Shown here: positions 59,977 to 64,000 of the stretch, in pieces
How the letters are laid out: every line of letters starts with the position of its first letter
How positions within the stretch are numbered: position 1 is the stretch's first letter
Source of the DNA: Paenibacillus hamazuiensis
Lineage (GTDB): Bacteria; Bacillota; Bacilli; Paenibacillales; NBRC-103111
NCBI RefSeq assembly: GCF_023276405.1
Contig: NZ_JALRMO010000001.1
Coordinates: 2,108,001-2,172,000 of the forward strand
Direction: 5' to 3'
Length of the DNA: 64,000 nt
Notes under the pieces: generated by a model
Database searches by the model: none
What the model was told of the DNA's origin: nothing
What the model saw: the letters and a program-made list of their open reading frames with translations, nothing else
Position numbers and translations under genes: made by a program

Positions 59977-60046
59977 GCCCCTTTTCACAATAAGCGGATT
60001 TTTCGGTTATAAAGGTCGCAGGCTATTCCCCAATCTCTCCGTAAAA

Positions 60047-60055
60047 TGCTATAAT
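60047..60055 (+). promoter_or_regulatory. extended -10 promoter of the ABC-F gene
   Basis: TGCTATAAT, a perfect extended -10, with no good -35, 56 bases before the start codon. Confidence 0.6.
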
Positions 60056-60110
60056 GTATTGTCGCAAGTTTGCGATGAAAACATAGACGAACAGGAGATT
60101 CGGGAGTGCC

Positions 60111-61670
60111 ATGAGCTTACTCACGGTTGAAGATTTAAGCCACACGTTTGGCGACCGCGTTTTATTCAAAAACGTTTCATTTCGTTTGCTGGCGGGAGAA
60201 CATGTCGGTTTGGTCGGCGCCAATGGCGTCGGCAAATCGACGTTGATGAACATATTGACCGGACAATTGCTGAAAGATTCGGGGAAAGTCGAATGGACGC
60301 CGAGGGTGCGTTACGGCTATTTGGACCAGCATTCCAAGCTGACGCCGGGTAAAACGATCCGCGACGTGCTGAAGGACGCTTTTCTTCCATTATTCCAATT
60401 AGAGCAGGAAATGATGCAAATTACGGAGAAAATGGGAGAGGCCGATCCGGACGAGCTGGAGCTGCTGCTCGAGCAGATGGGAGAAATTCAGGACCAGCTT
60501 GAGAACAGCGGGTTCTACATGCTCGATGTAAAAGTCGAGGAAATGGCCAACGGGCTCGGGCTGGATGCGATCGGTCTTGATCGGGACGTTTCGGCGCTCA
60601 GCGGCGGACAGCGGACCAAGGTGCTGCTGGCCAAGCTGCTGCTGGAGCAGCCGACCGTTCTGCTGCTGGACGAGCCGACGAACTATTTGGATGTCGAGCA
60701 CATCGAATGGCTGACGGGCTATTTGCAGGAATATCCGTATGCGTTCATCCTGATTTCCCACGATACGGAATTTATGAATAAAGTGGTGAATGTGATTTAC
60801 CATCTGGAGTTCTCCAAGCTGACCCGTTATACGGCCAACTACGAGAAGTTTTTGACGATGGCGGACATCAACAAACAGCAGCATATCGATGCTTACGAGA
60901 AGCAGCAGGAATATATCAAGAAAACGGAAGATTTCATCCAGCGGAACAAAGCGAGATACTCCACTGCGGGTCGTGCCAAGAGCCGTCAGAAGCAGCTGGA
61001 AAAAATCGAGCGGATCGACCGTCCGGAAACGGCGCCGAAACCGACCTTTATTTTCAAGGAAGCCCGCGCGAGCGGCAAGGTCGTGTTTGAAGGGCAGGAT
61101 CTGGAGATCGGGTACAATTCGCCTTTGCTGCCGAAGATGAACATCACGATCGAACGCGGCGACAAAATCGCCATCGTCGGCTGCAACGGCGTCGGCAAAT
61201 CGACGCTGCTTAAGACGATGCTCGGCAAAATTCAGCCGTACAGCGGCAAAACGTATCAAGGGGACTTCCTGTTCCCGGCTTACTTCGAGCAGGAGGTCAA
61301 AGCGCCGAACATGACGCCGATCGACGACGTCTGGAACGAATTTTCCAGCATGAACCAGCACGAGGTTCGTGCGGCGCTTGCGCGCTGCGGGCTCAAAAAC
61401 GAGCACATTACGCGTCCGATCAGCATGCTGAGCGGGGGAGAGCAGGCAAAGGTACGCCTGTGCAAGCTGCTTATGCGGGAAAGCAACTGGATCGCCTTCG
61501 ACGAGCCGACCAACCATCTGGACGTTGTGGCGAAGGATGAGCTGAAGCGGGCGCTGAAGGAGTATAAAGGAACGATCGTGCTCGTTTGTCACGAGCCTGA
61601 TTTTTACGAGGACTGGGTAACCAAGGTGTGGAACGTGGAAGAGTGGTCGCAAAAGAAGGTTCGCGCATAA
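60111..61670 (+). CDS. ABC-F family ATPase (YkpA/YbiT-like)
   Basis: This 519-residue protein has two ABC domains and no membrane region. The first has VGLVGANGVGKSTLMN, LSGGQRTKVLLAKLLL and LLLDEPTNYLD; the second IAIVGCNGVGKSTLLKT, LSGGEQAKVRLCKLL and IAFDEPTNHLD. The inter-domain linker (about 250-320) is highly charged (FIQRNKARYSTAGRAKSRQKQLEKI), the ribosome-binding arm of ABC-F proteins. They act on ribosomal tRNA sites as translation factors or, in some, give antibiotic resistance. The housekeeping YkpA/YbiT group is the best guess. Confidence 0.92.
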   Translation: MSLLTVEDLSHTFGDRVLFKNVSFRLLAGEHVGLVGANGVGKSTLMNILTGQLLKDSGKVEWTPRVRYGYLDQHSKLTPGKTIRDVLKDAFLPLFQLEQEMMQITEKMGEADPDELELLLEQMGEIQDQLENSGFYMLDVKVEEMANGLGLDAIGLDRDVSALSGGQRTKVLLAKLLLEQPTVLLLDEPTNYLDVEHIEWLTGYLQEYPYAFILISHDTEFMNKVVNVIYHLEFSKLTRYTANYEKFLTMADINKQQHIDAYEKQQEYIKKTEDFIQRNKARYSTAGRAKSRQKQLEKIERIDRPETAPKPTFIFKEARASGKVVFEGQDLEIGYNSPLLPKMNITIERGDKIAIVGCNGVGKSTLLKTMLGKIQPYSGKTYQGDFLFPAYFEQEVKAPNMTPIDDVWNEFSSMNQHEVRAALARCGLKNEHITRPISMLSGGEQAKVRLCKLLMRESNWIAFDEPTNHLDVVAKDELKRALKEYKGTIVLVCHEPDFYEDWVTKVWNVEEWSQKKVRA

Positions 61671-61677
61671 AAGGGCA

Positions 61678-61701
61678 AAAGCCTACCCGAAGGTAGGCTT
61701 T
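61678..61701. terminator. terminator between the ABC-F and DUF2269 genes
   Basis: Perfect AAAGCCTACC-CGAA-GGTAGGCTTT; its right half also encodes the last residues of the convergent DUF2269 gene. Confidence 0.85.
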
Positions 61702-62123
61702 GCGACCATAAACCACATCATGATAAACAGCAGGATCAGATAAAGATACAGCGCCCGGGCGAGCCTCCGCAGTAGGGGGGCGCGGGTTTCCGGAACGTTT
61801 CCGGTTTGCCTGAGCTCGCGAATCGTCGGGGAAAACGCTCTGGCGATGAAATACAGCGAGCTGACCAGGATGATGAGGGTGGCGACGATCCACGGCGCTT
61901 TCCACGAATAGCCGCCGATCCACACAAGCAGTACGCCGGTGGTGACGAGCACGTGGCCGGTATGCTTGGACAGCCTGACGGCCGATCTGAACGTATCGAG
62001 ATGAAGCTGGAGAACCGTATCGTCTGCGGATTTCATTTTTCCAAGCAGCGGAATCAGGATGAAAAAAGGCCCGATAGCGCCGACGGCGCTTAAAATGTGC
62101 AAATATAAAAGCAGCGAATGCAG
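61683..62123 (-). CDS. DUF2269-like membrane protein, probable CTG start
   Basis: This protein of about 146 residues has four helices (HILSAVGAIGPFFILIPLL; HVLVTTGVLLVWIGGYSW; IVATLIILVSSLYFIARAF; ALYLYLILLFIMMWFMV). The opening LHILSAVG, small size and helix spacing resemble DUF2269. No ATG precedes HILSAVG in frame. The site GGGGGAG lies 8 bases before CTG at 62123 (and 5 bases before the CTG at 62126), so a CTG start giving HSLLLYLHILSAVG is likely; TTG at 62102 has no ribosome site. Confidence 0.75.
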   Translation of the reverse strand: MHSLLLYLHILSAVGAIGPFFILIPLLGKMKSADDTVLQLHLDTFRSAVRLSKHTGHVLVTTGVLLVWIGGYSWKAPWIVATLIILVSSLYFIARAFSPTIRELRQTGNVPETRAPLLRRLARALYLYLILLFIMMWFMVAKPTFG

Positions 62124-62167
62124 CAGATAAGCTCCCCCTTGTCTGCCATAATATGAGCGAAGACGGT

Positions 62168-62209
62168 CAAAAACAGTGTAGCCCGCTTAGTCGGGACTAC
62201 ACTGTTTAC
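62168..62209 (-). terminator. terminator of the ASCH-domain gene
   Basis: Perfect AAACAGTGTAG/CTACACTGTTT plus an inner CCCG/CGGG helix. On the minus strand it runs into TTTTTGACC. Confidence 0.9.
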
Positions 62210-62244
62210 GGTTATGGCGTAAATGCTACAATGTAGAAGAGAGC

Positions 62245-62574
62245 TTAAATCTCTTTAAACTCGTGAACCCACACTTTCATGTGCGGAAGCCAGGGCATGC
62301 CGGCATGCATGGACAAAATGTAGTTTTTGTACGCGTCCAGATTGTCGAAGCCTTCGGATTTCACATTTTCGTCCGTCAGCTCGCCAAGCGACTGCGGATA
62401 AACGGAAATCACTTCGAATTTGCGGCCCTGCAGCTCCATAATTTCGCCGGGATCGGCGTAGCGGCCGTTGCGGCGGGTAGCGGTTTTGGCGCCGCTGAGC
62501 ACCTTGGCGATATCGTCTTCTTTGGTGACGAGACGGTCGATCGTACATGTTTTTGGCGGCAAAGCTTCTGTCAT
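62245..62574 (-). CDS. ASCH-domain protein
   Basis: This is a 109-residue protein with an ASCH (ASC-1 homology) fold, a PUA-like domain thought to bind RNA or nucleosides. Visible traits are VLSGAKTATRRNGR, FEVISVYPQSLGELTDENVKSEGFDNLDAYK and the C-terminal WLPHMKVWVHEF. AAGGAGG is 9 bases before the ATG at 62574. It ends in a strong terminator. Some ASCH proteins hydrolyse N4-acetylcytidine, but this is not implied here. Confidence 0.85.
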   Translation of the reverse strand: MTEALPPKTCTIDRLVTKEDDIAKVLSGAKTATRRNGRYADPGEIMELQGRKFEVISVYPQSLGELTDENVKSEGFDNLDAYKNYILSMHAGMPWLPHMKVWVHEFKEI

Positions 62575-62688
62575 GACGGTAAATCCTCCTTGATTCTGGG
62601 CGAAGCGAAAGCTTCGCGTTATGTATGGTTCCTTGTGTAGACTACCGTATTTTTCCGTGAAAATCAAACGAAAAGCGAGGGTTTTCGC

Positions 62689-63729
62689 ATGATCGGCAAA
62701 CTAAGCGAACGCTATATGCTGGATATATTGGAAATGCTCCTGCTTACGCCGAGTCCCAGCGGTTTTTGCCATGAGATTATGGGCAAGGTGGAGCAAGAGG
62801 CAGCCCGACTTGGCTACGCGATGACGTATACGAACAAGGGCTGCGGCGTCATTACGATCCCCGGCAGACGCAGCGACAAAGTGATCGGCATGTCCGCCCA
62901 CGTCGATACACTCGGCGCGATGGTGCGGTCGATCAAGGACAACGGGCGGCTTCGTTTTACACCGGTGGGCGGCTACATGATGGGATCGGTTGAAAACGAA
63001 TACTGCCGCGTGCATACACGCGACGGACGTTTTTACGACGGTACGATTTTGACGACGAAGCCGTCTGTGCACGTGTTTCCGGACGCCCGCGAGCTGAAGC
63101 GGGACGAAGCGGCGATGGAGGTGCGTCTGGACGAGACGGTCCGTACGAAGGAAGATGTGCTGGCGCTAGGCATCGGCGTCGGCGATTTCATCTCGTTCGA
63201 CCCTCGCACGCAAATCAAGCCGAGCGGCTACGTCAAGTCGCGGCATCTGGACGATAAAGCGAGCGTAGCCGCCTTATTCGGGCTGCTTGAGCTGATTCGC
63301 CGGGAGACGCTCGTTCCGGCGTACACGGTGAAACTGTTCATTACGACCTTTGAGGAGGTCGGCCACGGGGCCGCTTATTTGCCTGACGATATTACAGAGC
63401 TGATCGCGGTCGATATGGGCGCCATCGGAGACGACCTCAGCTGCACCGAAGTGGACGTATCGATATGCGCCAAGGACTCATCCGGTCCGTACGATTACCA
63501 GATGACGTCGAAGCTGATCGAGCTGGCCCGCAGGGAAGGGCTCAGCTTCGCGGTCGACATTTACCCGCAATACGGGTCCGACGCTTCGGCCGCTCTTCGC
63601 GGAGGGCGCAACATTCGCGCGGCGCTCGTCGGCCCCGGCGTGCATGCTTCACACGGCATGGAGCGCACCCACGTGCAGGCCATTACGCACACGGCGGCAT
63701 TGCTGGCGGCTTATATGCAGGAGGAGTAA
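62689..63729 (+). CDS. M42 family metallopeptidase (glutamyl aminopeptidase type)
   Basis: This 346-residue aminopeptidase of the M42 family usually forms tetrahedral dodecamers. Metal and catalytic residues are seen in SAHVDTLGAMV (His, Asp), RHLDDKASVAAL (bridging Asp), TTFEEVGHGAAYL (Glu pair), AVDMGAIG (Asp) and VHASHGMERTHVQAI (His). Starts with ATG at 62689 after GCGAGGG, and is followed by an ABC-F gene 24 bases downstream. Confidence 0.94.
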   Translation: MIGKLSERYMLDILEMLLLTPSPSGFCHEIMGKVEQEAARLGYAMTYTNKGCGVITIPGRRSDKVIGMSAHVDTLGAMVRSIKDNGRLRFTPVGGYMMGSVENEYCRVHTRDGRFYDGTILTTKPSVHVFPDARELKRDEAAMEVRLDETVRTKEDVLALGIGVGDFISFDPRTQIKPSGYVKSRHLDDKASVAALFGLLELIRRETLVPAYTVKLFITTFEEVGHGAAYLPDDITELIAVDMGAIGDDLSCTEVDVSICAKDSSGPYDYQMTSKLIELARREGLSFAVDIYPQYGSDASAALRGGRNIRAALVGPGVHASHGMERTHVQAITHTAALLAAYMQEE

Positions 63730-63753
63730 CTTTTTCGCAAAGGACGGTACGAC

Positions 63754-64000
63754 ATGCAAATTTTATCGGTAGATCAGCTAAATAAAAGCTACGGCGAAAA
63801 GGTTTTATTCGACAACATCTCGTTCGGCATCAATGAAAGAGAGCGCATAGGGCTCATCGGCGTCAACGGCACCGGGAAATCGACACTACTTAAAATTATG
63901 GCCGGGCTGGAGCCATTGGACTCCGGCAAGCTGGTTCACGCCAATCATTTCCGCGTCGAATATTTGCCGCAAAATCCCGAGTTCGAGCCTGGGTCAACCG
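63754..64000 (+). CDS. ABC-F family ATPase, N-terminal part (cut by the window end)
   Basis: The 82 codons present begin MQILSVDQLNKSYGEKVLFDN and include the Walker A IGLIGVNGTGKSTLLKIM, then HANHFRVEYLPQNPEFEPGS. The wording of the first 80 residues fits the Uup/YfmR group of ABC-F proteins, but the linker and second domain lie outside the window. AAAGGA is about 9 bases before the ATG. It would be the second ABC-F gene in 4 kb. Confidence 0.88.
   Translation, partial: MQILSVDQLNKSYGEKVLFDNISFGINERERIGLIGVNGTGKSTLLKIMAGLEPLDSGKLVHANHFRVEYLPQNPEFEPGST

Noticed and set aside
60399-61652. 417-codon open frame opposite the ABC-F gene
   Set aside because: Antisense shadow; the plus-strand frame has all ABC motifs.
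1-64000. CRISPR array, tRNA, rRNA, insertion sequence or prophage
   Set aside because: No repeat-spacer array, tRNA cloverleaf, transposase or phage gene was seen.

Overview
The window is a contiguous piece of a bacterial chromosome of moderately high GC. It comes from an endospore-forming Firmicute, most likely Paenibacillaceae (Paenibacillus, Cohnella or a relative). The basis is gene content and order: mutS/mutL-miaA-hfq, spoVK-hflX-ynbB-glnR-glnA and lexA-yneA-ynzC follow the Bacillus subtilis order. Spore genes (spoVK, tlp) are present, Shine-Dalgarno sites are strong, TTG/GTG starts are frequent and LexA boxes are of the Gram-positive type. No rRNA, tRNA, insertion sequence, prophage or CRISPR array was seen.

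Layout. 1-6.9 kb: mismatch repair and RNA modification (mutS 3' part, an S41 protease, mutL, an RsmJ-like methyltransferase, miaA, hfq). 7-13.4 kb: a class A penicillin-binding protein with a Gly/Pro-rich tail, a cyclophilin lipoprotein, an ADP-ribosylglycohydrolase, a lipase-like hydrolase, a Fos-type thiol transferase and a DUF218 protein. 13.5-18.5 kb (minus strand): an SDR oxidoreductase, a GNAT enzyme, and a MarR-controlled ABC-2 exporter. 18.8-24.4 kb: spoVK, hflX, ynbB, glnRA. 24.5-27.7 kb: lexA diverging from yneA, then small proteins. 27.8-33.4 kb: mtnD diverging from metH, then rnz and tlp. 33.5-38.9 kb: an AlkA-like glycosylase, lrgAB with a 28-codon leader ORF, and an unusual pair of acyltransferases that could make an ornithine-lipid-like aminolipid.

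39.2-44.6 kb is a DNA-repair island: mrfA, mrfB, an Fpg/Nei-like glycosylase and endonuclease IV. Its promoter has a LexA-like box between -35 and -10, so the whole set may be SOS-inducible. 44.7-48.0 kb holds a cREC protein, an orphan YlmA-type ABC ATPase, an FtsJ/RlmM-like methyltransferase, a second methyltransferase and a DinB-family protein.

48.1-60.0 kb is the most distinctive region: one operon of about 12 kb for a Tad/Flp-type IVb pilus (TadZ, CpaF, TadB, TadC, a Flp pilin with two C-terminal cysteines, three TadE/G-like pseudopilin proteins and a prepilin peptidase). It ends in an FHA-domain membrane protein and a PP2C phosphatase. A promoter followed at once by a strong terminator hairpin precedes it, which suggests attenuation of a leader RNA, and a 34-codon hydrophobic ORF follows. 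60.1-64 kb: two ABC-F ATPases (the second cut by the window end), a DUF2269 membrane protein, an ASCH-domain protein and an M42 aminopeptidase.

All calls come from reading the sequence and from recalled family motifs. No database search was possible.
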